Positions 8,832-16,620 of a DNA stretch of 64,000 nucleotides are shown here, in pieces (within the stretch, counting starts at the first letter, position 1; every line of letters begins with the position of its first letter). Under the pieces are notes generated by a model. It was given only the letters and a program-made list of their open reading frames with translations, had not been told where the DNA came from and searched no databases. Position numbers and translations under genes: made by a program. This stretch comes from JANXSS01 sp040385645 (GTDB taxonomy: Bacteria > Pseudomonadota > Gammaproteobacteria > Burkholderiales > Burkholderiaceae_D). The stretch spans positions 1-64,000 of the forward strand of contig JAZKGZ010000015.1 in assembly GCA_040385645.1 (NCBI GenBank), read 5' to 3'.

Positions 8832-10063
8832 GCCATCGCCGGCAATTCAGACCACAAATCCATTTGCTGGGGAGAGTCGGCCATCGATTTACGCAATATC
8901 TCCGACGGTGCCGTGTCATGCGCCGGGCGGTAGTCGGCAGTTACGATGAACGGCTGCACTTTTTTCATGCTGCAACGCATTCGCGTCAGGTCGGCATAGC
9001 GAATCCGGCGGAATCGGCGCAATTGTATGAGGCGTTGTGCATTGCGTAGGCCGATACCGGGAATGCGCGCAATCATCGATGCTTCGACAACATTTAAATC
9101 CATCGGAAAATGCTCGCGATGCGACAGCGCCCAGGCCAGTTTCGGATCGATGTCGAGCGACAGATTGCCGTCACCAGGCAATAATTCCGGTACTTGAAAC
9201 CCGTAACTGCGTACCAGAAAATCCGCTTGATAAAGGCGATGCTCGCGCATCATCGGCGGCGGTTTGAGCGGCACGCTTTTCGGGCTCTGCGGGATCGGGC
9301 TGAAGGCGGAGTAATACACGCGCTTGAGCTGGTAGGCACCGTAAAGGTTTTCTGCAGTCGTCAGGATCGTTTTGTCGTCGGTGTCGTCCGCGCCAACGAT
9401 CATTTGCGTACTTTGCCCCGCAGGAGAAAATTTGGGCAACCTCGGCTCATCCTTTTTTTCATCGATCTTGCGGCGGATGGTGCCCATCGCCAGCTTGATG
9501 GTGTGCACATTTTTTTCCGGTGCCAGGCGGTCGATGCTGTCCTGCGTCGGCAATTCGATATTCACGCTCAAGCGGTCGGCATATTTTCCTGCTTCGGCCA
9601 GCAACAGCGGGTCGGCGTCGGGGATGGTTTTTAAATGGATATAGCCGCGATATTGATGCTCCTCGCGGAGTTTGCGCGCTACTTGCACCAGCTGATCCAT
9701 CGTGTAGTTGGAAGACTGAATGATGCCGGAACTCAGAAACAGCCCGTCGATGTAATTGCGCAGATAAAAATCAATTGTCAGCTTGACGACTTCATCGACA
9801 GTGAAACGGGCGCGTGGCACGTTGCTGCTACGTCGGTTGACGCAATACTGGCAATCGTATTGGCAAACGTTGGTGAGCAGAATTTTTAGCAACGATACAC
9901 AGCGACCGTCGGGCGTATAACTGTGGCAAATGCCCATGCCCGTGGTGGCACCGATACCGTCTTTTCCCATGGACGAACGCTTCGGAGCACCGCTGCTGGC
10001 GCAGGATGCGTCGTATTTTGCCGCGTCTGCCAGGATTTCCAACTTATCGGTCAATTTCATCAC
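8828..10063 (-). CDS. Radical SAM protein, putative DNA modification/repair
   Basis: A 411-residue radical SAM protein with C-x3-C-x2-C (CQYDCQYC) near residue 70 for the 4Fe-4S cluster and a C-terminal helix-hairpin-helix (ARIPGIGLRNAQRLIQLRRF, about residues 330-350) that suggests DNA binding. This family almost always occurs beside a UdgX-DUF4130 protein, as here, and is predicted to act in DNA repair; its reaction is unknown to me. The start is one of two adjacent ATGs at 10063 and 10060. Its upstream region holds a LexA box, so the operon is probably SOS-induced. Confidence 0.9.
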   Translation of the reverse strand: MMKLTDKLEILADAAKYDASCASSGAPKRSSMGKDGIGATTGMGICHSYTPDGRCVSLLKILLTNVCQYDCQYCVNRRSSNVPRARFTVDEVVKLTIDFYLRNYIDGLFLSSGIIQSSNYTMDQLVQVARKLREEHQYRGYIHLKTIPDADPLLLAEAGKYADRLSVNIELPTQDSIDRLAPEKNVHTIKLAMGTIRRKIDEKKDEPRLPKFSPAGQSTQMIVGADDTDDKTILTTAENLYGAYQLKRVYYSAFSPIPQSPKSVPLKPPPMMREHRLYQADFLVRSYGFQVPELLPGDGNLSLDIDPKLAWALSHREHFPMDLNVVEASMIARIPGIGLRNAQRLIQLRRFRRIRYADLTRMRCSMKKVQPFIVTADYRPAHDTAPSEILRKSMADSPQQMDLWSELPAMA

Positions 10064-10093
10064 GATGCCTTCGCAGAAAGTGACATAAGGATA

Positions 10094-10109
10094 CTGTGTA
10101 TATATACAG
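10094..10109. promoter_or_regulatory. LexA-binding SOS box
   Basis: CTGTGTATATATACAG matches the gamma/betaproteobacterial LexA operator CTGT-N8-ACAG, with AT-rich centre and flanks (ATA before, TAT after) that also match the consensus. It sits 30 bases upstream of the radical SAM/udgX operon on one side and 55 bases upstream of the uvrD-family helicase on the other, so one site could repress both directions. Confidence 0.85.
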
Positions 10110-10164
10110 TATTTTACCAGTTTCCCATATTTTTTACCTGCGCTTGCATCATATAATCACCTCC

Positions 10165-12465
10165 ATGCAAAATCTCCTCCACAATCTTAATCCCGAGCAA
10201 CTCGCTGCCGTCACATTGCCGGCACAACCGGCACTGATCCTGGCCGGCGCTGGCTCCGGCAAGACTCGCGTATTGACAACGCGTATTGCGTGGCTGATCC
10301 AGACCGGGCAAGTCTCGCCAGCCGGCATTCTCGCGGTAACTTTCACCAATAAGGCATCGAAGGAAATGCTGGCGCGGCTCTCGGCAATGTTGCCGATTAA
10401 CACGCGCGGCATGTGGATCGGCACCTTCCACGGGTTGTGCAACCGCCTACTGCGCGCACATCATAAAGATGCCGCGTTGCCCCAGACATTCCAGATTCTC
10501 GACAGCGGCGATCAGCTATCGATGATCAAGCGCATGCTCAAAGCGCTGAATATCGACGATGAAAAGTACCCTGCCCGTAGCCTGATGTATTTCATCAACG
10601 GTGCCAAGGATCAGGGTTTAAGGGCAAAAGATCTGGAATCGCACGACGAATACGACCGCAAGTTCGCCGAACTCTACGACATGTACGACAACCAGTGTCA
10701 GCGCGAAGGCGTGGTCGACTTTGCCGAGCTGCTACTGCGCTGCTACGAACTGCTTTCACGCAATCAGCCGTTGCGCGAACATTATCAAGGGCGGTTCCGC
10801 CACATACTGGTCGACGAATTCCAGGATACCAATACGCTGCAATACAACTGGTTGAAGCTTTTGGCGGGCAGGCGCGGTGCGGTATTCGCCGTCGGCGACG
10901 ACGATCAGAGCATCTATGCGTTTCGGGGTGCGAACGTGGGCAACATGGCTGCCTTCGAGCGCGAATTCGAAGTTGAAACACTGATCAAGCTCGAACAAAA
11001 TTATCGTTCGCACGGCCACATACTCGATGCCGCCAATACGCTGATTGCCAACAACAGCAAACGCCTGGGCAAAAATTTGCGTACCGATGCTGGCCACGGC
11101 GAGCAGGTACGCATTTGCGAATCCAGTAGCGACCTGCAGGAAGCGCAGTGGATCATCGAGGAATCGAAAAGCTTGATCGGCGAGGGTATGTTGCGTAGCG
11201 AAATCGCGGTGCTATACCGCTCGAATGCACAATCGCGAGTGATCGAGCACGCACTATTTTCTGCTGGAATCGCCTATCGGGTCTACGGCGGCCAGCGCTT
11301 TTTCGAGCGTGCAGAAGTCAAGCATGCGATCGCCTACCTACAGTTGATGGACAACCCGCACAACGATTCGGCATTTCTGCGGGTGGTAAATTTTCCGACG
11401 CGCGGCATCGGTGCGCGCTCCATCGAGCAACTACAGGATGCCGCGCGCCAGTATGCAATTTCGTTGTACGCAGCCGTACCCTACGTTAGCGGCAAAGCCG
11501 GTTCTTCGCTCGGTGGCTTCGTCAATATGATCGAGCAGACCCGCTTCGAGACGCAGCCGCTGCCGCTACCGGAAATGGTCGACGTGGTGCTTGCCGCCAG
11601 TGGTTTGCTCACGCACTATCGCGCGGAAAAAGAAGGTGCGGACCGTATTGAAAACTTGGAGCAGATCGTCAGCGCTGCAGCGCTGTTCGTGGCCGAAGAA
11701 GGCTTTGGTCACGATGCCCCAGCTTATCTTGGGCCTCGGGCTGAAGCGTCCGCAGGTGCTGCCATTGGCGAGCAAGACGGCACTGAAATACTGGATGCCG
11801 ATGCGCCAATGGTGGCGCTGATGTCGCCACTCTCGGCGTTTTTGTCGCATGCCTCGTTGGAGGCGGGAGACAATCAAGCCCAGGCCGGACAAGACGCGAT
11901 GCAACTCATGACGGTGCATTCCGCAAAAGGGCTTGAATTCAACGCCGTGTTCATCACCGGCCTGGAAGAAGGGCTGTTTCCTCATGAGAATAGTGCCAAG
12001 GAAGAGGGCGGAGTCGAGGAAGAGCGGCGTTTGATGTATGTCGCCATTACCCGCGCGCGCCAGCGTCTGTATTTGAGCTTTTCTCAAACCCGGATGCTGC
12101 ACGGCCAGACGCGCTACAACCTGCGCTCGCGGTTTTTCGACGAATTGCCGGACGATGCGCTGAAGTGGTTATCACCGCGCATTCAACAGCACAATTGGTT
12201 TGCCCATCCCAAAGCCGCGTGGGACGAAGTACCGGGCGTACCCTCACCGCACAATTCGATCGCCCAAAAACTGCAGCCGGCCGGGCATGGCTGGCGGATC
12301 GGCGAATCGGTGGCGCACGGTAAATTCGGTGAGGGCGTGATCGTCAACATCGAAGGCGGTAGCGGTGCTGCGCGGGCGCACATCAATTTTGGCCGGCATG
12401 GCATGAAACTGTTGGATTTATCGATAGCGAAACTGGAGAAGGTGATGCCGAGGTTGAGTAACTAG
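10165..12465 (+). CDS. uvrD: UvrD/PcrA-family DNA helicase
   Basis: A 766-residue superfamily 1A 3'-5' helicase acting in nucleotide excision and mismatch repair. Visible motifs: GAGSGKT (Walker A, about residue 30), TFTNKAS, VDEFQDTN (Walker B), GDDDQSIYAFRGA, VNFPTRGIG, MTVHSAKGLEF, and YVAITRARQRLYLS. The frame is open further upstream, but ATG 10165 follows an ACCTCC-rich stretch poorly suited to initiation and gives the conserved NLNPEQLAAV N-terminus. The C-terminus ends in a Tudor-like HGKFGEGVIVNIEG segment typical of PcrA/UvrD. Likely SOS-regulated through the shared LexA box. Confidence 0.94.
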   Translation: MQNLLHNLNPEQLAAVTLPAQPALILAGAGSGKTRVLTTRIAWLIQTGQVSPAGILAVTFTNKASKEMLARLSAMLPINTRGMWIGTFHGLCNRLLRAHHKDAALPQTFQILDSGDQLSMIKRMLKALNIDDEKYPARSLMYFINGAKDQGLRAKDLESHDEYDRKFAELYDMYDNQCQREGVVDFAELLLRCYELLSRNQPLREHYQGRFRHILVDEFQDTNTLQYNWLKLLAGRRGAVFAVGDDDQSIYAFRGANVGNMAAFEREFEVETLIKLEQNYRSHGHILDAANTLIANNSKRLGKNLRTDAGHGEQVRICESSSDLQEAQWIIEESKSLIGEGMLRSEIAVLYRSNAQSRVIEHALFSAGIAYRVYGGQRFFERAEVKHAIAYLQLMDNPHNDSAFLRVVNFPTRGIGARSIEQLQDAARQYAISLYAAVPYVSGKAGSSLGGFVNMIEQTRFETQPLPLPEMVDVVLAASGLLTHYRAEKEGADRIENLEQIVSAAALFVAEEGFGHDAPAYLGPRAEASAGAAIGEQDGTEILDADAPMVALMSPLSAFLSHASLEAGDNQAQAGQDAMQLMTVHSAKGLEFNAVFITGLEEGLFPHENSAKEEGGVEEERRLMYVAITRARQRLYLSFSQTRMLHGQTRYNLRSRFFDELPDDALKWLSPRIQQHNWFAHPKAAWDEVPGVPSPHNSIAQKLQPAGHGWRIGESVAHGKFGEGVIVNIEGGSGAARAHINFGRHGMKLLDLSIAKLEKVMPRLSN

Positions 12466-12582
12466 GCTTCGTTTTAACACGCAATTGCTTAATGAATCTG
12501 TCGTTTAGTTTGATGGTATCGAGGTTGGCGATATCGGTTAAAGAAGAAAATGCTTTTTGCTGGAAACGTCAGGAGTTGCAAT

Positions 12583-14091
12583 ATGAAAACTTTGGCTTCG
12601 ATCTTGCCTGCCGAATATCTTCCAATGGATCGAAATTTTCCACCCGTCGACGAGGGCATGCATCTCGGCGCATCCGCTCCGGTATCGACTCCCGCATCGA
12701 TTCCCGTATCGACCGGTATGCCATCGGCCAGCCTATCTGAATTCAGAACGAAATTCGCTGCGCAACGAGAGCGGAGGCAGCCGGTATCCAACGCGGCCGC
12801 TGACGAGGTTTCTGCGGCGCCGTCATCTTTGCGATGTCTCGATGCATGGAGCGCATGGGTTGATTCGGCCCTGCATCCTAAAGACGATACCCTTGAAAGT
12901 GGCGCAGAACAGCCGAAACCACTCTACGCACAAAAACAGGAACAAGACCGGCGCCAAAAGGCCGTCGATGAAATGATGCGTTGCTTACAGGCGTTACCGC
13001 AACCTCGGGCGTTGCGCCTTAATTATCGAAGTCTTACCTCGCTTCCGACGCAGCTACCACCGCGCTTGAAACATCTGGAACTGTACGGCAACGGTCTTTC
13101 TGCTTTGCCGGAATGCTTGCCGCATACGCTAGAGAATCTAACGCTTCACAAAAATGCATTCACACGGCTTCCCGCTTCGTTGCCGGATTCGATTCAAACG
13201 CTCGGGCTCAACCGCAACAGGCTTACGCGCCTGCCTTCAGTCCTGCCGTCATCGTTGCGCCATCTCTGTGTTCTCAAGAACAGACTGAATGAACTAAAAA
13301 ATTTGCCGCTAGCGCTCGAGTCGCTTAGCGCCAGCGACAATCACCTGACAAAGATCGACGCCTTACCGCAATCGATGCATACCTTGATGGCGAGCCGCAA
13401 CATGTTATCGAGTCTGCCGGCACTGCCAAAAAGCCTGAAGAAACTCTACGCATCGGACAACAGGCTTACCGAGTTGCCGGCCTTGCCGCAATTTCTCGAC
13501 CAACTCACGGTCTTCAATAATTTTTTCCAATCGTTGCCAGCACTGCCGATCAGGTTGCGAAGTTTGGATGTCAGCGCCAACTGTCTGACGAGCTTGCCTG
13601 AATTGCCAGATTCTCTCAGGCATCTGAATGCTTCATACAATGCGCTGGTTGATTTGCCGGTGCTACCTGCCTCGCTTCTGTTTCTCAATGTCGGGCATAA
13701 CCCGCTGGCACGATTGCCTGCCGTATCGAGGTATTTAATCGATTTACGTGCCGATGAAGGCGCATTCCACGCCACGCTAATCTATTGGGAAAACCAGGTG
13801 GTGGCGTATGAGCAGCAGCTTTCTCGGCCGAATAAGCCAGCCGTGCGCTCGCCTAAAAAACTGCGCGTAAATCCGAGTGTTCTTGAGACCATGCCAGGAG
13901 ATGTGCTGAAAGAAATCGCCAAGCATTTCGCCCCCGGATCTACCGATGCATTGTCGTTGGCATGTACCAGCAAAGCGATGCATGGGGCAATGGCAGAGCG
14001 GCTTGCGATGGACAAGAAAATCGCATTGGAAAGGCTTATGATCGAAGCGGCGACACAGCTCGAAAGAGTAGGCTGTTTCCAAGTGGCCTGA
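12583..14091 (+). CDS. LPX-type leucine-rich-repeat protein with C-terminal F-box-like segment; candidate effector
   Basis: A 502-residue protein. Residues 1-130 are low-complexity and rich in Ser, Pro and Ala, as in many type III secretion signals. Residues 138-385 hold about twelve 20-residue repeats of the form LPxxLxxLxxxxNxLxxLPx, the LPX class seen in YopM, IpaH and SspH effectors. Instead of an IpaH ubiquitin ligase domain, the C-terminus (about 437-475) reads MPGDVLKEIAKHF...LACTSKAMHGAM, the pattern of an F-box, which in eukaryotes docks to SKP1. The start is ATG 12583 with AGGAG 7 bases upstream. No signal peptide. I infer a protein delivered into eukaryotic cells to redirect SCF ubiquitin ligases; secretion is not shown. 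Confidence 0.75.
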   Translation: MKTLASILPAEYLPMDRNFPPVDEGMHLGASAPVSTPASIPVSTGMPSASLSEFRTKFAAQRERRQPVSNAAADEVSAAPSSLRCLDAWSAWVDSALHPKDDTLESGAEQPKPLYAQKQEQDRRQKAVDEMMRCLQALPQPRALRLNYRSLTSLPTQLPPRLKHLELYGNGLSALPECLPHTLENLTLHKNAFTRLPASLPDSIQTLGLNRNRLTRLPSVLPSSLRHLCVLKNRLNELKNLPLALESLSASDNHLTKIDALPQSMHTLMASRNMLSSLPALPKSLKKLYASDNRLTELPALPQFLDQLTVFNNFFQSLPALPIRLRSLDVSANCLTSLPELPDSLRHLNASYNALVDLPVLPASLLFLNVGHNPLARLPAVSRYLIDLRADEGAFHATLIYWENQVVAYEQQLSRPNKPAVRSPKKLRVNPSVLETMPGDVLKEIAKHFAPGSTDALSLACTSKAMHGAMAERLAMDKKIALERLMIEAATQLERVGCFQVA

Positions 14092-14883
14092 CTACGAAGG
14101 CGTGTCGTCAGGCGAAGCCTGGCTCGTAGTGGGCGCACTGAACACCGTGACGTAGATCGGATAAAACGAGCAGTAGAGCACTGCCGTTAGAATCAACGAC
14201 AACGGCAAGAGCACCATCAGCGACACCAGGGTATTGCCGAACATTAGCGCCACGATCGTGCTCAGAATCGATGGCACGATTACGCCCATCATCAACCAAG
14301 CCAGCAGATACAGTACGAATGCCTTTCCAGCACGTGCGACTGCGAAGAAACTGTAGAACAGCGCTTTGCCGATGGGCATATCTTGCCAGGCGACCAGCGG
14401 CGCGGCGAACCAGAAGCACATACCAGCCGGTAGATAGACCAGCGCTGCCACCATCATGGCCTGCGCCCAGTTGGTGTTCGACAACGCTGCCGGACTCGCC
14501 GCGCCTGCTTTGGTCATCATGCCCAGGAATGCGCCACCATCGATCAGCGTCGAAGCACCGACTGCAGCGACAACTGCCATTAAATATAGTACGCCTAGAA
14601 TCAGCAAACGCGGTAATGCCGGCGATTTAAATCCGGTGAGCAACAGGTTTGGATAGACTCGCTCGCCCTTTTCTACTTTGATGCAGGCTTCCATGAACGC
14701 CATGGAAAATACGGGCACCAGTACCAGGGGAAGAATCTGGCCGGCAAGCGGCACCAGACCGACGATCAACATCAGAAACAGATAACTCAAAAACAATGTG
14801 GAAAATTCGGCCGGTTGGCGTCGAAATAACGCAAAGCCCTGTTTAAACCAGGTCCATCCGGTTGCGGCGGAAATTTTTTGCAT
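14092..14883 (-). CDS. BPSS1780-family inner-membrane protein
   Basis: A 263-residue integral membrane protein of the BPSS1780 type, widespread in Burkholderiales and of unknown function. After a short cytoplasmic N-terminus (GWTWFKQGFALFRRQP, family hallmark) there are about six hydrophobic segments, starting near residues 25, 55, 100, 150, 185 and 225. ATG 14883 matches the usual family start; an upstream in-frame start at 14916 is less likely. It follows thrB at 42 bases and probably shares its transcript. Confidence 0.85.
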   Translation of the reverse strand: MQKISAATGWTWFKQGFALFRRQPAEFSTLFLSYLFLMLIVGLVPLAGQILPLVLVPVFSMAFMEACIKVEKGERVYPNLLLTGFKSPALPRLLILGVLYLMAVVAAVGASTLIDGGAFLGMMTKAGAASPAALSNTNWAQAMMVAALVYLPAGMCFWFAAPLVAWQDMPIGKALFYSFFAVARAGKAFVLYLLAWLMMGVIVPSILSTIVALMFGNTLVSLMVLLPLSLILTAVLYCSFYPIYVTVFSAPTTSQASPDDTPS

Positions 14884-14925
14884 GATTGTGCGCTTCAGAA
14901 AGTCCTGTTTGTGCAATAGCCCGAA

Positions 14926-15885
14926 TTATGCGGCAAGCGTTGGCGCGGCGTGACGCAAGCGCTCCTCCAAAATACGTTCGAAGTGAGCAGGGTCGTGCGC
15001 TACCAGCATTTCCGCGTCGCGCGGCTGATAACGATCGAACAGTCGCGAAAGCCAAAACCTTAGCGCGGCGGCCCGCAACATCGGCTGCCAGGCGGCGTGC
15101 TCGGCTTTCGTAAAAGTGCGCTCGGCAGCGTAGGCATCGATCAAGGCACGGACTCGCTCGGCGTCCAGAACACCGCTATCGATGTCGATGCACCAGTCAT
15201 TGACCGTTACTGCGACATCGAAAAGCCAGGTGTCGCAGCCAGCGAAATAAAAATCGAAAAATCCCGTCAGGCGATCGCCGTCGAACATGACATTGTTGCG
15301 AAATAAGTCGGCATGGATCGGCCCCTGAGGTAGGGCGCGGTAATTATCGGATTGTGCGAAATGCACCTGAAAGTCGCGTTCGTTTTCCAAAAGTTCACGT
15401 AAATGTGGCGGTAGATACGGCAGTACCAGCGGTGTCGTCTCGCACCACCACGCCAGGCCACGCAGATTCGGTTGGCGAATCGTGAAACTGCGAGCGGCCA
15501 GATGCATGCGCGCCAGCATTTCGCCCACGGCGGCACAATGCACGGGCTTAGGTGCCATTTCACATGCGCCATCGAGCTTGGTGACGATCGATGCCGGTTT
15601 GCCGTGTAACTGATGAATGATTTCACCGCGCGTGTTGGCAATCGGTGCCGGAACGAGTACACCGTTTTCAGCCAGATGGCGCATCAAGTGCAGATAAAAA
15701 GGCAGCTGCTCGAAGCTGAGCTTTTCAAAAACGGTCAGGACATAGTCACCGGTGTCGGTGGTCAGGAAAAAATTGCTATTTTCAATACCGGATGGAATGC
15801 CTGTTAGCGCCTGCACACGTCCGAGCGGAAACTGTTGAATCCAGGTCGAGAGGTCGCCAGTGACTACGGGTGTAAAAACTGCCAT
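14926..15885 (-). CDS. thrB: Homoserine kinase (choline-kinase-like type)
   Basis: Phosphorylates L-homoserine on the path to threonine. The 319-residue protein belongs to the aminoglycoside phosphotransferase/choline kinase fold used by many proteobacteria in place of the GHMP kinase. The Brenner-type catalytic motif is seen as HADLFRNNVMFDG near residue 195 (usual form HxDLFxDN; the second acidic residue is Asn here, a known variation), followed by FFDFYFAG for metal binding. It lies between a DUF2782 gene and the BPSS1780 gene, the common arrangement in this order. Confidence 0.93.
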   Translation of the reverse strand: MAVFTPVVTGDLSTWIQQFPLGRVQALTGIPSGIENSNFFLTTDTGDYVLTVFEKLSFEQLPFYLHLMRHLAENGVLVPAPIANTRGEIIHQLHGKPASIVTKLDGACEMAPKPVHCAAVGEMLARMHLAARSFTIRQPNLRGLAWWCETTPLVLPYLPPHLRELLENERDFQVHFAQSDNYRALPQGPIHADLFRNNVMFDGDRLTGFFDFYFAGCDTWLFDVAVTVNDWCIDIDSGVLDAERVRALIDAYAAERTFTKAEHAAWQPMLRAAALRFWLSRLFDRYQPRDAEMLVAHDPAHFERILEERLRHAAPTLAA

Positions 15886-15894
15886 AAGTAAAAC

Positions 15895-16320
15895 TTATTC
15901 GTCCGCTGCCTGCGCGGCATCGTTCGGTTTGTCAACTTTCTTGCGACCGAGGTCGAACTCTTTTACGCGAAACTGTGCTGCGCGGTTACCGCTGCTTTGC
16001 TGATCGCCCGGTTGCGCGTTGCCTACTTGCCCGTTCGGGCGCAAGTAATAAGTAGATATCCCGGTACGCACCTCAATTTCATTGACCGCGCCGGAATTGT
16101 CACGACTTTCGGTCACACCATTTTGCGGGCTGGGTGCTTGCGGCGTGCCGGCCGGCGCACCTTCCTCGAGTCGTTCGAGCCGAGGTGGTGCATCGCTTGG
16201 CACCGGTGGCGCAGTTTGTGCAATCGCTGTACCGGCAACGCTTAGGCCTGACAACAGCATGACGAGCGCCACTTTGACGACATTAAAAATAGGTAGTCGT
16301 TGGTAAGAATGAATAATCAT
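15895..16320 (-). CDS. DUF2782 periplasmic protein
   Basis: A 141-residue protein with a hydrophobic signal segment (about residues 12-35, ending AIAQ) followed by a Pro-rich stretch and the DUF2782 core (EIEVRTGISTYYLRPNGQVG). Function unknown; regularly found between polA and thrB in beta- and gammaproteobacteria. The frame continues upstream across polA, but ATG 16320 is chosen because it precedes the signal peptide. It starts 300 bases from the divergent polA gene. Confidence 0.8.
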   Translation of the reverse strand: MIIHSYQRLPIFNVVKVALVMLLSGLSVAGTAIAQTAPPVPSDAPPRLERLEEGAPAGTPQAPSPQNGVTESRDNSGAVNEIEVRTGISTYYLRPNGQVGNAQPGDQQSSGNRAAQFRVKEFDLGRKKVDKPNDAAQAADE

Positions 16321-16620
16321 GATGGTTGCAATGCCTGAGACGGTGGGTGATCGGATCGATGCGCGGTGTGAAGTGTTGATGAAAGGAGCGCTGGTCGGAA
16401 CTGTGCCGTTTTTATTGTAACAAAACGATGTCTCGGCAGTCGTTTCCGATCCGGCCTGCGCTTTGTATGCAGATGCCAGGACAGGACGGCAAACTCTGCC
16501 ATAATTCCGCGCTGACCATAAAAAATACTGCAAATTTGCGCTTGCACCCGGCAACATCTTCGGGCGGACCACCCGCTTCACACTGCTTTTCTGTACGGCA
16601 CAATTCTTCATGATTGCTCG
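16321..16620. other. Divergent intergenic region upstream of polA
   Basis: 300 bases separate the DUF2782 gene from polA. I see no gene, clear -35/-10 pair or hairpin with a T tract; promoters for both directions must lie here. Confidence 0.6.

Noticed and set aside
10129..10157. TATAAT at 10152 as the uvrD promoter -10
   Set aside because: It lies 8 bases from the ATG and lacks a -35, so a transcript from it would be nearly leaderless.
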